DNA of 64,000 nt from an uncultured Microbacteriaceae bacterium (GCA_947487835.1 CANKXX010000003.1:124001-188000), one strand, 5' to 3'; positions 51,279 to 60,975 are shown, counted from the first letter of the stretch. The notes: generated by a model not told the origin, from the letters alone. Program-made: numbers and translations.

Positions 51279-52535
51279 ATGCGGCCCCCTCTCGTTCGGA
51301 GTCTGACGAAGGTCGCGACGCGCGCCATCCGGACCGCGGCGATGGGGTTCTTCGGCGCGCAGGCCACCGTCATCGCGAGCATCGTCGCCATCGACGCGGT
51401 CGAGCGGAGCAGGCGCAAGAACCGGCCGAAGTGGCCGCGTCCGGGGTCCTTCGAGACCACGGTGGTCGAGACCTCGACCACCGTGTACACGTACGGCGAG
51501 GACCTCTACGACGCCATGCTCTCGGCGATCGACGGCGCCGAGGAGCGCGTGCTGATCGAGACCTACATCTGGAAGGGCGACGAGACCGGCGCACGCTTCC
51601 GCGACGCGCTGAACCGCGCGGCCGTCCGCGGCGTGTCCGTCTACGTCATCTACGACGGGTTCGCGAACCTGGTCGTGAAGCCCTCCTTCTACGCCTTCCA
51701 CCCCGACGTGAACGTCTTCCGCTTCCCCATCGTCCGGCCGTCGGTGCTATTCACGAACATCCGGGGGACCGGGCTCGACCACCGGAAGCTGATGGTCGTG
51801 GACGACACCGTCGCCTTCGTCGGCGGCTACAACATCGGCTCGCTCTACGCCACGTCGTGGCGGGACACCCACCTCGCCCTGCGCGGACCGGAGGTCTCCG
51901 AGCTCACCCAGGCGTTCACCAACCTGTGGAATCTGCAGCAGTCCGGCTCGCACAAGGCGCTGCCGGACACCGGCGGCGCCCACTGGGATCCGCACATCCG
52001 CGCCGTGAGCAACATCCCCGCAAACCTTGTCTTCCCGATCCGCAGCGTCTACCTCGACGCCATCAACCGGGCGCAGCACCGCATCTTCATCACCACCGCG
52101 TACTTCATCCCGGACCAGCAGATCCTCGACGCCCTTCTTCGCGCGAGCCGGAGGGGCGTCGACGTGCGGGTGATCGTGCCCGAGGACTCGAATCACGTGG
52201 TGTCCGACTGGCTGTCGCGCGGGTTCTACAGCGCGATGCTCCGCGCCGGCGTGACGGTGCTGCTCTACCAGCACGCGATGATCCACGCCAAGACGGCCAC
52301 GATCGACGGGGAGTGGTCGACGATCGGCACGGCGAACATCGACCGCCTCAGCCTGACCGGGAACTACGAGATCAACCTCGAGATCGTCGACAGCGGGCTG
52401 GCGGCCACGATGGAGCACGTGTTCGAGGTGGACAGCTCGAACTGCCGCGTGCTCACCGAGCAGGAGTGGCAGAGCCGGCACGTCGTCGCGCGGGTCAGCG
52501 AGTTCATCCTCGCCCCGCTCCGCCCGTTCCTCTAG
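51279..52535 (+). CDS. Cardiolipin synthase-like phospholipase D family protein
   Basis: A 418-residue protein with two HKD motifs, DHRKLMVVD and HAKTATID, each followed by the expected (F)xGxxN segment (VGGYNIGS, IGTANIDRLS). An N-terminal hydrophobic stretch (about 17-37) should anchor it in the membrane. It probably joins two phosphatidylglycerols to cardiolipin; a phosphatidylserine-type activity is less likely. ATG 51279 lies six bases after TATGGT, a -10-like hexamer, suggesting a leaderless message; an upstream in-frame start would include that element and is rejected. Confidence 0.9.
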   Translation: MRPPLVRSLTKVATRAIRTAAMGFFGAQATVIASIVAIDAVERSRRKNRPKWPRPGSFETTVVETSTTVYTYGEDLYDAMLSAIDGAEERVLIETYIWKGDETGARFRDALNRAAVRGVSVYVIYDGFANLVVKPSFYAFHPDVNVFRFPIVRPSVLFTNIRGTGLDHRKLMVVDDTVAFVGGYNIGSLYATSWRDTHLALRGPEVSELTQAFTNLWNLQQSGSHKALPDTGGAHWDPHIRAVSNIPANLVFPIRSVYLDAINRAQHRIFITTAYFIPDQQILDALLRASRRGVDVRVIVPEDSNHVVSDWLSRGFYSAMLRAGVTVLLYQHAMIHAKTATIDGEWSTIGTANIDRLSLTGNYEINLEIVDSGLAATMEHVFEVDSSNCRVLTEQEWQSRHVVARVSEFILAPLRPFL

Positions 52536-52581
52536 GCCGGCGGGCGCGGCCCTCCCGACCCGGCTCGCTACAGTCGGGGAC

Positions 52582-53118
52582 GTGACGACGGACGGCGAGT
52601 ACGCGATCTTCCTCAACGGCTCGTACGGCGTCGGCAAGACCGCGACGCTCGATGCGGTCGGCACGCTGCTCGCCGAGGCGAACCGCCCGTTCAGCCTGAT
52701 GGACGTGGACTGGTTCCACCGGTCCTGGCCGACGGCCGACTTCGACGAGCACAACACGGTGATCGAGGCGCGGAACATGGCGGCGGTGTGGGCCAACTAC
52801 CGGTCGGCGGGGCCGCGCCAACTGGTCGTCAGCGGCGTTCTCACCGGCAGCGAGGACGTCGATCGCTACGCCGACGCCCTCGGGATCACCGTGCGTCCCG
52901 TGCGGCTCGTGGGCGATGACGCCACCATCCGCGCGCGCCTCCGGGCGCGGTACGACACGACCCGGGCGGCCGAGCTCGACTGGCACCTCGAGCGGTACGC
53001 CGAGATCCGCGACCGGCAGGAGCGCGCCGCCCTGGACGAGGCCGTTCTTGCGACGGACGCCCTGCGGCCGGTCGATGTCGCGCGCGCGGTTCTCGCCCAC
53101 TTCGCCGCAATCGGTTAG
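52582..53118 (+). CDS. Small P-loop kinase-like ATPase
   Basis: A 178-residue protein with Walker A GSYGVGKT (13-20), a MDVDWFHRSWP segment that may bind substrate, and an Arg-rich lid (RARLRARYDTTRAAEL). This is the outline of adenylate/shikimate/gluconate-type kinases and of small resistance kinases; the substrate is unknown. GTG 52582 lies seven bases after TACAGT, a good -10, so the message is probably leaderless. It stands alone, convergent with the Imm5-like gene. Confidence 0.82.
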   Translation: MTTDGEYAIFLNGSYGVGKTATLDAVGTLLAEANRPFSLMDVDWFHRSWPTADFDEHNTVIEARNMAAVWANYRSAGPRQLVVSGVLTGSEDVDRYADALGITVRPVRLVGDDATIRARLRARYDTTRAAELDWHLERYAEIRDRQERAALDEAVLATDALRPVDVARAVLAHFAAIG

Positions 53119-53160
53119 GGCGCGCGTCTTCCGTCCTCCGTCCTCGGCCCCGGCGAGCAG

Positions 53161-53715
53161 CTACCGGGCGTCCGCCTGTGCATCGGCGCCGATGGCGGCC
53201 TGGAGCTCGCGGATGACCGAGCCGAGGATGCCCGACGCGAGGAGTCCGGGGCCGAGCGGCCCGGCGGAGTCCTCGCCGAGGGGCGGCAGTCCGCTCAGCG
53301 CGGTGCGCACGGCGGTCCCCATGTGGTCGACCTGCCACGCGATCTCGTCGCCGACGGCCGCCGACCGGTCCGGGTGCGCCAGCCCGGCGGCCTTGGCGGC
53401 GTAGGCGGCGGCACCGAGCGCGTGCGCCCCCATGTGCGCGACGCCGGATGCCTGTGCCGCCGCGCGGGCGGCGGCGACGGCGGCCGGAGAGCTCGCCGAC
53501 TGAGCCGCGCGACCCGCGACGAACCGGCGACGGATCTCGCCCGCGGCATCCAGCTCCCCGCGGGAGAAGGCGCGCGCACGGGCGATGGCGTCCCGCGGGC
53601 GGTCGTCCGCCGGCGCCTCGCCCTCGAAGATCGGAAGGACACGCTCGGCGCAGTCCGCCGCCCACGCGGCGACGATCCGGCGATCAGCCTCGCTCAGGGC
53701 CTGTGGAGAGAGCAT
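53161..53715 (-). CDS. Imm5-like putative immunity protein
   Basis: A 184-residue helical, Ala-rich protein. LSEADRRIVAAWAADCAERV opens the Imm5 type, and GVAHMGAHALGAAAYAAKAA is the other conserved block. Imm5 proteins were defined near polymorphic toxins, but no toxin gene is present, and similar stand-alone copies are frequent in actinobacteria. The function here is therefore open. It is 10 bp downstream of the DoxX gene on the same strand. Confidence 0.7.
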   Translation of the reverse strand: MLSPQALSEADRRIVAAWAADCAERVLPIFEGEAPADDRPRDAIARARAFSRGELDAAGEIRRRFVAGRAAQSASSPAAVAAARAAAQASGVAHMGAHALGAAAYAAKAAGLAHPDRSAAVGDEIAWQVDHMGTAVRTALSGLPPLGEDSAGPLGPGLLASGILGSVIRELQAAIGADAQADAR

Positions 53716-53725
53716 CGGAGCGATC

Positions 53726-54196
53726 TCAGCGCGGGGTGCGGCGCCGGCCGATAACGCCCGTCGACCAGAGCGCCGAGAGCACGAGGAGCGGCTGGAAGAA
53801 GAGCCGGATGAAGCGGGCGCGGTCGGTGTCGAGCCCGAAGGCGCTGGTCTGGGTGAGCCACTGCGAGACGTTGCCCGGGAACACGGCGACGAAGAACGCG
53901 GCCGTGAGGCAGCCGATCAGCACGCGGTGGCGGGGCAGCGCCACGAGGCCGGCGCCGAGCGCGATCTCCACGACCCCGGACGCCAGCACCACGAAGTCCT
54001 CGTCGAGCGGCACCCACGCGGGCACCTGCGCGCGGAACTCCGAGCGCGCAACGGTGAGGTGTGAGATCCCGGCGAACAGCAGCGCGGCGCCGAGCGCGAT
54101 CCGCGCGACCGTGCGCAGCCATCCCCCGCGCCTGGGCGTTGTCGGGCCGGGAGACGTGGTGGAGCCTGCCGGGCGGTCGATCGCTCTGCTGCGCAT
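53726..54196 (-). CDS. DoxX-family membrane protein
   Basis: A 156-residue protein with four predicted helices (about 30-48, 65-85, 90-108 and 130-147). ALLFAGISHLTVARSEFRAQ and VEIALGAGLVALPRHRVLIG are typical of small DoxX proteins. Relatives take part in redox complexes with SodA/SseA in mycobacteria, but that is not shown here. ATG 54196. It is transcribed with the Imm5-like gene and opposite to the preceding kinase-like gene; upstream lies the nrdF terminator. Confidence 0.8.
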   Translation of the reverse strand: MRSRAIDRPAGSTTSPGPTTPRRGGWLRTVARIALGAALLFAGISHLTVARSEFRAQVPAWVPLDEDFVVLASGVVEIALGAGLVALPRHRVLIGCLTAAFFVAVFPGNVSQWLTQTSAFGLDTDRARFIRLFFQPLLVLSALWSTGVIGRRRTPR

Positions 54197-54270
54197 GCCT
54201 GCAGCCTAGGCAGTCGCGTGTCCGATCCCCTGTGACTCGGCGCCGTCTTGCCTGACGAGCGGCGGAAACG

Positions 54271-54308
54271 CGAAACGCCCCGCAGCTCGAAAGGTGCGGG
54301 GCGCTTCG
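54271..54308 (-). terminator. Terminator of the nrd operon
   Basis: A 14-bp stem with one mismatch, CGAAGCGCCCCGCA on the minus strand, and a 10-nt loop, followed by TTTCGCGTTT. It lies 14 bp past the nrdF stop. Confidence 0.8.
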
Positions 54309-54321
54309 TGTGTCGTGACTC

Positions 54322-55387
<1,066 letters not shown>

Positions 55388-55402
55388 TATCAGAGCCGGC
55401 TG

Positions 55403-57547
55403 CTACAGCATGCAGCTGACGCAGCCGTCGACCTCGGTGCCCTCGAGCGCCAGCTGGCGCAGACGGATGTAGTAGATCGTCTTGATGCCCTTGCGCCATG
55501 CGTAGATCTGGGCCTTGTTGATGTCGCGGGTGGTCACGGTGTCCTTGAAGAACAGCGTGAGGGACAGACCCTGGTCCACGTGCTGCGTCGCCGCGGCGTA
55601 CGTGTCGATGATCTTCTCGGGGCCGATCTCGTAGGCGTCCTGGTAGTACTCCAGGTTGTCGTTCGTGAGGAACGGAGCCGGGTAGTAGACGCGCCCGATC
55701 TTGCCCTCCTTGCGGATCTCGATCTTCGACGCCACCGGGTGGATGGAGGAGGTGGAGTTGTTGATGTAGGAGATCGAGCCGGTGGGCGGCACGGCCTGCA
55801 GGTTCTGGTTGTAGATGCCGTGCTCCTGCACGGACGCCTTCAGCTGCTCCCAATCGGCGCGCGTCGGGATGGCGATGTCCGCGTTGCGGAACAGCTCCGC
55901 GACGCGCTCCGTCGCCGGCACCCAGTCCTGGTTCACGTACTTGTCGAAGAACGAGCCGTCGGCGTACTTGGAGTCGCGGAAGCCGGCGAACGTCGTGCTG
56001 CGCTCCTTGGCGATGGCGTTGGAGGCGCGCAGCGCGTGGAACAGCACCGTGTAGAAGTAGATGTTCGTGAAGTCGATGCCCTCCTCGCTGCCGTAGAAGA
56101 TGCGCTCGCGGGCGAGGTAGCCATGCAGGTTCATCTGGCCGAGGCCGATGGCGTGCGACTGGTCGTTGCCGCGCTCGATCGACGGGACGGACGAGATGTG
56201 GCTCATGTCGGAGACGGCGGTGAGGCCGCGGATGGCGGTCTCGACGGTCTTGCCGAAGTTGCCGGAGTCCATGGCGAGCGCGATGTTCATCGAGCCCAGG
56301 TTGCAGGAGATGTCCTTGCCGATCTCGTCGTAGCCGAGGTCCTCGGTGTACGTGGTCGGGGTGTTGACCTGCAGGATCTCCGAGCACAGGTTCGACATGT
56401 TGATCCGGCCCTTGATCGGGTTCTCCCGGTTCACCGTGTCCTCGAACATGATGTACGGGTAGCCGGACTCGAACTGGATCTCCGCGATGGTCTGGAAGAA
56501 GTCGCGGGCCTTGATCTTCGTCTTCCTGATGCGCGGGTCGTCCACCATCTCGTGGTACTTCTCCGTCACCGAGATGTCGGAGAAGGGCACGCCGTAGACG
56601 CGCTCGACGTCGTATGGGGAGAACAGGTACATGTCCTCGCCCTTCTTGGCGAGCTCGAACGTGATGTCCGGCACCACGACGCCGAGGGACAGCGTCTTGA
56701 TGCGGATCTTCTCATCGGCGTTCTCGCGCTTGGTGTCGAGGAACCGCATGATGTCGGGGTGGTGCGCCTGCAGGTACACCGCACCCGCGCCCTGACGGGC
56801 GCCGAGCTGGTTGGCGTAGCTGAAGGAGTCCTCCAGCAGCTTCATCACGGGGATGATGCCGGACGACTGGTTCTCGATCTGCTTGATCGGGGCGCCGGCC
56901 TCGCGGATGTTGGTGAGCGCGAAGGCGACGCCGCCGCCGCGCTTGGAAAGCTGGAGCGCCGAGTTGATGGAGCGCCCGATGGACTCCATGTTGTCCTCGA
57001 TGCGGAGCAGGAAGCAGGAGACGAGCTCACCGCGCTGCTGCTTGCCCGTGTTGAGGAACGTGGGCGTCGCCGGCTGGAACCGGCCGCCGATGATCTCCTC
57101 GACCAGGTCGATGGCGAGCTGCTCGTCGCCGGCCGCGAGGCCGAGGGCGGCCATGACGACGCGGTCCTCGTAGCGCTCGAGGTAGCGCTTGCCGTCGAAC
57201 GTCTTCAGCGTGTACGACGTGTAGAACTTGAACGCGCCGAGGAAGGTCTGGAAGCGGAACTTCTTCGAGTACGCGAGGTCGTTCAGCTTGGTGATGAACT
57301 CGAAGGAGTACTGGTCGAGCACGGCCTGCTCGTAGTACTCGTTCTCCACGAGGTAGTCGAGGCGCTCGCGCAGGCTGTGGAAGAACACCGTGTTCTGGTT
57401 CACGTGCTGCAGGAAGTACTGCTTGGCGGCTTCCTTGTCCTTGTCGAACTGGATCTTGCCGTCCGGTCCGTAGAGGTTGAGCATCGCGTTCAGCGAATGG
57501 AAGTCCATAACCGGCTTGGCCGGCGCCTCCGTCAGCGTTGGTGCCAC
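55403..57547 (-). CDS. nrdE: Class Ib ribonucleotide reductase alpha subunit
   Basis: The 714-residue catalytic subunit reducing ribonucleoside diphosphates. It has the substrate-site [18 protein letters not shown] and NLCSEI (active-site Cys region), [10 protein letters not shown], and the C-terminal redox pair GCVSCML that NrdH reduces. The N-terminal ATP cone of class Ia is lacking, as in all NrdE. GTG 57547 overlaps nrdI by 16 bp; ATG 57508 directly before [10 protein letters not shown] is an alternative. It is coupled to nrdI. Confidence 0.97.
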   Translation of the reverse strand: MAPTLTEAPAKPVMDFHSLNAMLNLYGPDGKIQFDKDKEAAKQYFLQHVNQNTVFFHSLRERLDYLVENEYYEQAVLDQYSFEFITKLNDLAYSKKFRFQTFLGAFKFYTSYTLKTFDGKRYLERYEDRVVMAALGLAAGDEQLAIDLVEEIIGGRFQPATPTFLNTGKQQRGELVSCFLLRIEDNMESIGRSINSALQLSKRGGGVAFALTNIREAGAPIKQIENQSSGIIPVMKLLEDSFSYANQLGARQGAGAVYLQAHHPDIMRFLDTKRENADEKIRIKTLSLGVVVPDITFELAKKGEDMYLFSPYDVERVYGVPFSDISVTEKYHEMVDDPRIRKTKIKARDFFQTIAEIQFESGYPYIMFEDTVNRENPIKGRINMSNLCSEILQVNTPTTYTEDLGYDEIGKDISCNLGSMNIALAMDSGNFGKTVETAIRGLTAVSDMSHISSVPSIERGNDQSHAIGLGQMNLHGYLARERIFYGSEEGIDFTNIYFYTVLFHALRASNAIAKERSTTFAGFRDSKYADGSFFDKYVNQDWVPATERVAELFRNADIAIPTRADWEQLKASVQEHGIYNQNLQAVPPTGSISYINNSTSSIHPVASKIEIRKEGKIGRVYYPAPFLTNDNLEYYQDAYEIGPEKIIDTYAAATQHVDQGLSLTLFFKDTVTTRDINKAQIYAWRKGIKTIYYIRLRQLALEGTEVDGCVSCML

Positions 57548-57933
57548 AGTGAGTCCAATCCCTCGTTGACGACTCTCACGTCGTCCTCTGTTCCGAATAC
57601 TTCGAACTTGTACAGGTGCGGTACCCGGCACTTGGCCGAGATGATGTCGCCGGCGAGGCAGTAGGCCTCGCCGAAGTTGGTGTTGCCCGCGCCGATGACG
57701 CCGCGGATCAGTGAGCGGTTCTCCTCGTCGTTCAGGAACCGGATCACCTGCTTGGGCACGGCCCCGTGCCCGTTGCCGCCACCGTAGGTCGGCACGACGA
57801 GCACATAGGGTTCCGTCGCCTTCAGCGGGGCGTCCTTCGCGTGGAGGGGGATGCGGTCCGCTGGGCGTCCCAGCTTCTCGACGAAGCGCCGGGTGTTACC
57901 CGAGACGCTCGAGAAGTAGACGAGTCGGGTCAT
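57532..57933 (-). CDS. nrdI: NrdI flavodoxin-like maturation protein
   Basis: The 133-residue flavoprotein that supplies the oxidant for the dimanganese cofactor of NrdF. The FMN phosphate loop is [10 protein letters not shown] near the start; [16 protein letters not shown] and [15 protein letters not shown] are the other FMN contacts. Its ATG overlaps the nrdH stop by four bases (ATGA), and its end overlaps nrdE, so three genes are translationally linked. Confidence 0.97.
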   Translation of the reverse strand: MTRLVYFSSVSGNTRRFVEKLGRPADRIPLHAKDAPLKATEPYVLVVPTYGGGNGHGAVPKQVIRFLNDEENRSLIRGVIGAGNTNFGEAYCLAGDIISAKCRVPHLYKFEVFGTEDDVRVVNEGLDSLWHQR

Positions 57934-58163
57934 GCAACCTGAACGGCGAGTGCGGCGATCTTGTCGGGACGGAAGCCGGACCAGTGGTCGTCCTCGGTGA
58001 CGACGACGGGGGCCTGCAGGTAGCCGAGCGCCTTGACGGTCTCGAGCGCCTTGTCATCGACGGAGACGTCGAAGATCTCGTACTCGATGCCCTGCTTGTC
58101 GAGCGCGCGGTAGGTGGCGGTGCACTGCACGCACGCGGGCTTGGAGTAGACGGTGATTGCCAT
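57930..58163 (-). CDS. nrdH: NrdH glutaredoxin-like electron donor
   Basis: A 77-residue thioredoxin-fold protein with CVQC at 11-14 as the redox pair and the NrdH signature WSGFRPDKI near the end. It is reduced by thioredoxin reductase and reduces NrdE. First gene of nrdHIEF; ATG 58163 has GAGGGGA upstream. The leader carries a possible NrdR box and DnaA-box-like sites further up. Confidence 0.97.
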   Translation of the reverse strand: MAITVYSKPACVQCTATYRALDKQGIEYEIFDVSVDDKALETVKALGYLQAPVVVTEDDHWSGFRPDKIAALAVQVA

Positions 58164-58294
58164 TGGAGATTCCCCTCGTCGGTCATCCGGTAGATGTTTT
58201 CCTGGCGAACTGCATCCCCGGCCGGGCCTCGCCTTGCACCCCGTTCCGGCCCTCCGATCGCCTTCACGACCGTCCTGCCCTGGCGGGAGTTCAA

Positions 58295-58356
58295 TACTAC
58301 ATATGGTGACGCATCCCGGGTGCGACCCCTAGATGCAGTAGTTACATTCTTGTAGT
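58295..58356 (-). promoter_or_regulatory. Putative NrdR boxes upstream of nrdH
   Basis: TACTACATATGGTGAC (58295-58310) resembles the A+T-rich palindromic NrdR box (consensus near ACACNATATATNGTGT). A weaker GTTACATTCTTGTAGT is at 58341-58356, about 44 bp away centre to centre, close to four helical turns. Minus-strand TAGTAT (58299-58294) could be a -10 overlapping the first box. NrdR is an ATP-cone repressor common in actinobacteria. Confidence 0.45.
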
Positions 58357-58367
58357 TCAACGTAGAG

Positions 58368-58408
58368 TTGTCCACCGACATTCCTCGGTTGTCCACCCGT
58401 TATCCACA
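58368..58408 (+). promoter_or_regulatory. Cluster of DnaA-box-like 9-mers upstream of nrdHIEF
   Basis: TTGTCCACC (58368-58376), TTGTCCACC (58389-58397) and a perfect TTATCCACA (58400-58408) lie in the same orientation, with start-to-start distances of 21 and 11 bp, i.e. two and one helical turns. The actinobacterial DnaA box is TTGTCCACA. They lie 205-245 bp upstream of nrdH. Confidence 0.6.
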
Positions 58409-58494
58409 GGGGGAACCCCTATTTCTCGGGCCTGTCGACCGCCCCTGGGGACAGCCGTTCCACAGCCGGAAAATTCGCGCCGATTTCACCGGCA

Positions 58495-58600
58495 CGGCGT
58501 GTCTCGGCGTGTCGCGGCGTGTCCCTCCGAACCGGCCGCGGGGTCGCCAGGGGGAAGCCCCGCCGTCGACTCGGGTGGGCCCCGCCGTCGACTCGGGTGG
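58495..58600. repeat. Short tandem repeats in the nrdH-DUF3500 gap
   Basis: CGGCGTGTC plus one base occurs three times on a 10-bp period (58495-58524). Further on GCCCCGCCGTCGACTCGGGT (plus GG) occurs twice in tandem (58557-58600), followed by a partial third. Otherwise the 509-bp gap holds only regulatory sites and a terminator; no gene was seen. Confidence 0.75.
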
Positions 58601-58621
58601 GCCCCGCCGCCGCCGGAAAGA

Positions 58622-58660
58622 GCGGTGGGGCCGCTCCCGGACGGGGAGCGGCCCCACCGC
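58622..58660 (-). terminator. Terminator of the DUF3500 gene
   Basis: A perfect 17-bp stem, GCGGTGGGGCCGCTCCC with 58644-58660, and a 5-nt loop, 13 bp past the stop. Very stable, without a T-run. Confidence 0.8.
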
Positions 58661-58672
58661 GATCGACCGGGA

Positions 58673-59926
58673 TCAGTTGCCGGAGGGCGGCGTGCCGCCG
58701 CCGCCCGGACCCCCGCCCATTCCCGCGGACTCCTGCTGGGTGACGCTGTTCGCGTAGTCGTTCGAGGGGTCCCGGTAGATGGTGTGCACGTGCCCCCAGC
58801 CGGCGGTGACGACGCCGTCCACATCCGCGTCGGCGGATCCCCGCTGCGCAGCGAACTCGATGTAGGCGTCCGGTCCCGAGATCGAGAAGGAGATGCCGTC
58901 GCCCTGGGTCATGTCGTAGACCGTGGCGCCCGACCAGGCGACGGAGGTGTCATCGAGGGTGGCCTCGATCGCGGCGAGCGCCGTCGCCGTCGTCTCCTCG
59001 TCGGAGAGCCCGGCCCAGTTCGCGATCACGGCCAGCAGGAGCTGCTTCTGCTCGTCGCTCAGGTCGGCGCCCGCAAGTCCCGTGCCCGTCGGGTAGTCGC
59101 ACGTGCCACCGGGCTCGCACACCATCGAGGCGACCTCCTCGCCCTGGTACAGCACGGCCTTCTGATCGTCGGTCAGGCTGTCGTAGAAGGCGAACGCGGT
59201 CTCGTAGATGGTGGAGAACGGCTGCACCTCCTCGCCGTCGGCGTTCGTGTAGACGGCCGGCTGCACGCCGAGATGCGTCGGGGCGAAGGTGATGGCGTCC
59301 GCAGTGCCGTCGAGGGTGGCGTTGATGCCCAGGTGGTGCCCGCCGAACTGCACCTCGAAGGCCCCGGTGTCGGACGGGGCGCCGAAGAACGCGATGTAGT
59401 ACTGGCCGAGCGACTCCTCGGTGCTGCTGCTGTTGTCGAGCAGGTACTCGTCCCCGCCGATGATGCCCGTCACCGTGGCGTAGCCCTCGTCGCTCAGGAG
59501 TGCCTCGAGCACCGCCATGGCCGCGGTCTTCTGCTCGTCGGTCAGGTCGGCGAGGTTCAGGCCGGCACGTTCCACGAACGTGACGGGGAAGTTCGACCAC
59601 GAGGTGGTCTTGGTCTCGTCGGCGTAGTCGTACAGCACGGCCTCGCGCTGCTCCTCGCTCAGCGTGGCGAGGAAGGCCTCGGCGGCGGCCGCCGTGTTCG
59701 TGATGGTCTCCGCCGTCGTGCTCGACGCCGAGACCGGCGCCGCCTCCGCCGCGGCGGAGATGCCGACCCCCGATGCCGACGCGCTTGCCGAGCTCGTCGA
59801 GGTCGAGGACGGGGTGGTGCCCGTGGCGCACCCGCTGAGGGCGAGCGAGCCCGCAAGCAGGAGGCTCGTGCCCCAGCGGAGTCGGGCCCGGCGCGGGCGC
59901 TTCGTCGTGTCCGTGTTCTGTGTCAT
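58673..59926 (-). CDS. DUF3500 lipoprotein
   Basis: A 417-residue lipoprotein with signal peptide and lipobox LALSGC (Cys33), then a Ser/Thr/Ala-rich linker (about 38-75). The DUF3500 domain follows, opening FLATLSEEQREAVLYDYADE and including FGGHHLGINATLDG and WGHVHTIYRDPSNDYA near the end; the paired His residues suggest a metal site (inference). The C-terminal tail is Gly/Pro-rich. ATG 59926 lies seven bases after the -10-like TACCGT, so the message is probably leaderless. Four CTATG repeats on an 11-bp period just upstream link it to the two-component system at 25.5-27.8 kb. Confidence 0.9.
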   Translation of the reverse strand: MTQNTDTTKRPRRARLRWGTSLLLAGSLALSGCATGTTPSSTSTSSASASASGVGISAAAEAAPVSASSTTAETITNTAAAAEAFLATLSEEQREAVLYDYADETKTTSWSNFPVTFVERAGLNLADLTDEQKTAAMAVLEALLSDEGYATVTGIIGGDEYLLDNSSSTEESLGQYYIAFFGAPSDTGAFEVQFGGHHLGINATLDGTADAITFAPTHLGVQPAVYTNADGEEVQPFSTIYETAFAFYDSLTDDQKAVLYQGEEVASMVCEPGGTCDYPTGTGLAGADLSDEQKQLLLAVIANWAGLSDEETTATALAAIEATLDDTSVAWSGATVYDMTQGDGISFSISGPDAYIEFAAQRGSADADVDGVVTAGWGHVHTIYRDPSNDYANSVTQQESAGMGGGPGGGGTPPSGN

Positions 59927-59933
59927 GGCTCCG

Positions 59934-59987
59934 ACGGTAGGAAAGCGGGCTATGCAGCCCCTATGCCGATCCTATGGACGGTCTATG
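59934..59987 (-). promoter_or_regulatory. Leaderless promoter with four CTATG repeats on an 11-bp period
   Basis: CTATG starts at 59950, 59961, 59972 and 59983 on the plus strand (CATAG in gene sense). In gene sense the last repeat ends 10 bases before TACCGT (59939-59934), and seven bases later is the ATG. Both distances match the response-regulator promoter at 27818-27849. Such tandem 11-bp sites are characteristic of OmpR/PhoB-family regulators, which bind in place of a -35. Confidence 0.75.
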
Positions 59988-60111
59988 GGGTGCCATACGA
60001 CCCGGCGACCGGCACCGCCGCTCCTCGGGCGCCGCCTCGGGCATCCCGTCCGGCGTCGTGATGACCCACCGCGTTACGCGTCCGTTCAGGGCCTCGCCCT
60101 AGGGTGTCCCG

Positions 60112-60975
60112 GTGAGCACTCCCCTGTCCCCTGGTACTTCCTCCTCGGACCTGGGCCCTCTGGACGTGCCGGCACTCCTGGTCGGCGCCGATCTCGCGTC
60201 CGCTGCGGGCGACCCGGCGAACGCGGCCACGATGGAGGACATCCGCCGCCTGCGCGAGGAGTTCACGCGCTTCCTCATGAAGTACAAGTTCGGCATGGAC
60301 GCGGTCGAGACCAAGGTCTCGATCCTGCGCCAGGAGTTCACGCACCTGCAGGACTACAACCCCATCGAGCACGTTACGTCGCGGCTGAAGTCGCCGGAGA
60401 GCATCCTTCGCAAGATCGAGCGCAAGGGCATCGACCCGTCCTTCGAGGCGATCCGCGACGAGATCAACGACATCGCCGGGGTGCGGATCGTCTGCAGCTT
60501 CGTCTCCGACGTCTACCGCATCCTCGACGCCCTCACCCGGCAGACCGACCTCGGCGTGCTCGACGTGCGGGACTACATAGAATCGCCGAAGCCCAACGGC
60601 TACAAGAGCCTGCACGCCATCGTCGAGGTGCCCGTCTTCCTGTCGGACGGTCCGGTTCCCGTGCGCGTGGAGGTGCAGATCAGGACCATCGCCATGGACT
60701 TCTGGGCCAGCCTGGAGCACAAGATCTACTACAAGTACGACCGCCAGGTGCCGCAGGCGCTGCTGGAGGACCTGGGGAAGGCGGCCGAGACGGCCGCGGC
60801 ACTCGACGCCACCATGGAGCGGCTGCACGACGAGGTGAGCACGCTCGACATGCTGGGCGAGGCCGCCTCGCGTGACGGGGCGCGCATCGTGCCGGACGAG
60901 CAGGTGGTACGCCGGCTGAACGACGTGCGCCGCCGACGCCGGGGGCCTCGGGGAAACCCGACGCCGCGCGGCTGA
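60112..60975 (+). CDS. Small alarmone synthetase (RelA/SpoT synthetase domain only)
   Basis: A 287-residue (p)ppGpp synthetase without hydrolase or regulatory domains. The synthetase domain (about 80-215) has INDIAGVRIVCSF, the DYIESPKPNGYKSLH nucleotide loop and VEVQIRTIAMDFWASLEHKI with the catalytic Glu/Gln. It resembles RelQ/RelP-type single-domain enzymes of Gram-positive bacteria. GTG 60112 lies six bases after TAGGGT, suggesting a leaderless message. It stands alone, divergent from the DUF3500 gene. Confidence 0.9.
   Translation: MSTPLSPGTSSSDLGPLDVPALLVGADLASAAGDPANAATMEDIRRLREEFTRFLMKYKFGMDAVETKVSILRQEFTHLQDYNPIEHVTSRLKSPESILRKIERKGIDPSFEAIRDEINDIAGVRIVCSFVSDVYRILDALTRQTDLGVLDVRDYIESPKPNGYKSLHAIVEVPVFLSDGPVPVRVEVQIRTIAMDFWASLEHKIYYKYDRQVPQALLEDLGKAAETAAALDATMERLHDEVSTLDMLGEAASRDGARIVPDEQVVRRLNDVRRRRRGPRGNPTPRG

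Noticed and set aside
58368-58408. A chromosomal origin of replication
   Set aside because: Only three DnaA-like boxes, no A+T-rich unwinding region and no dnaA/dnaN neighbours; regulation of nrd is the simpler reading.
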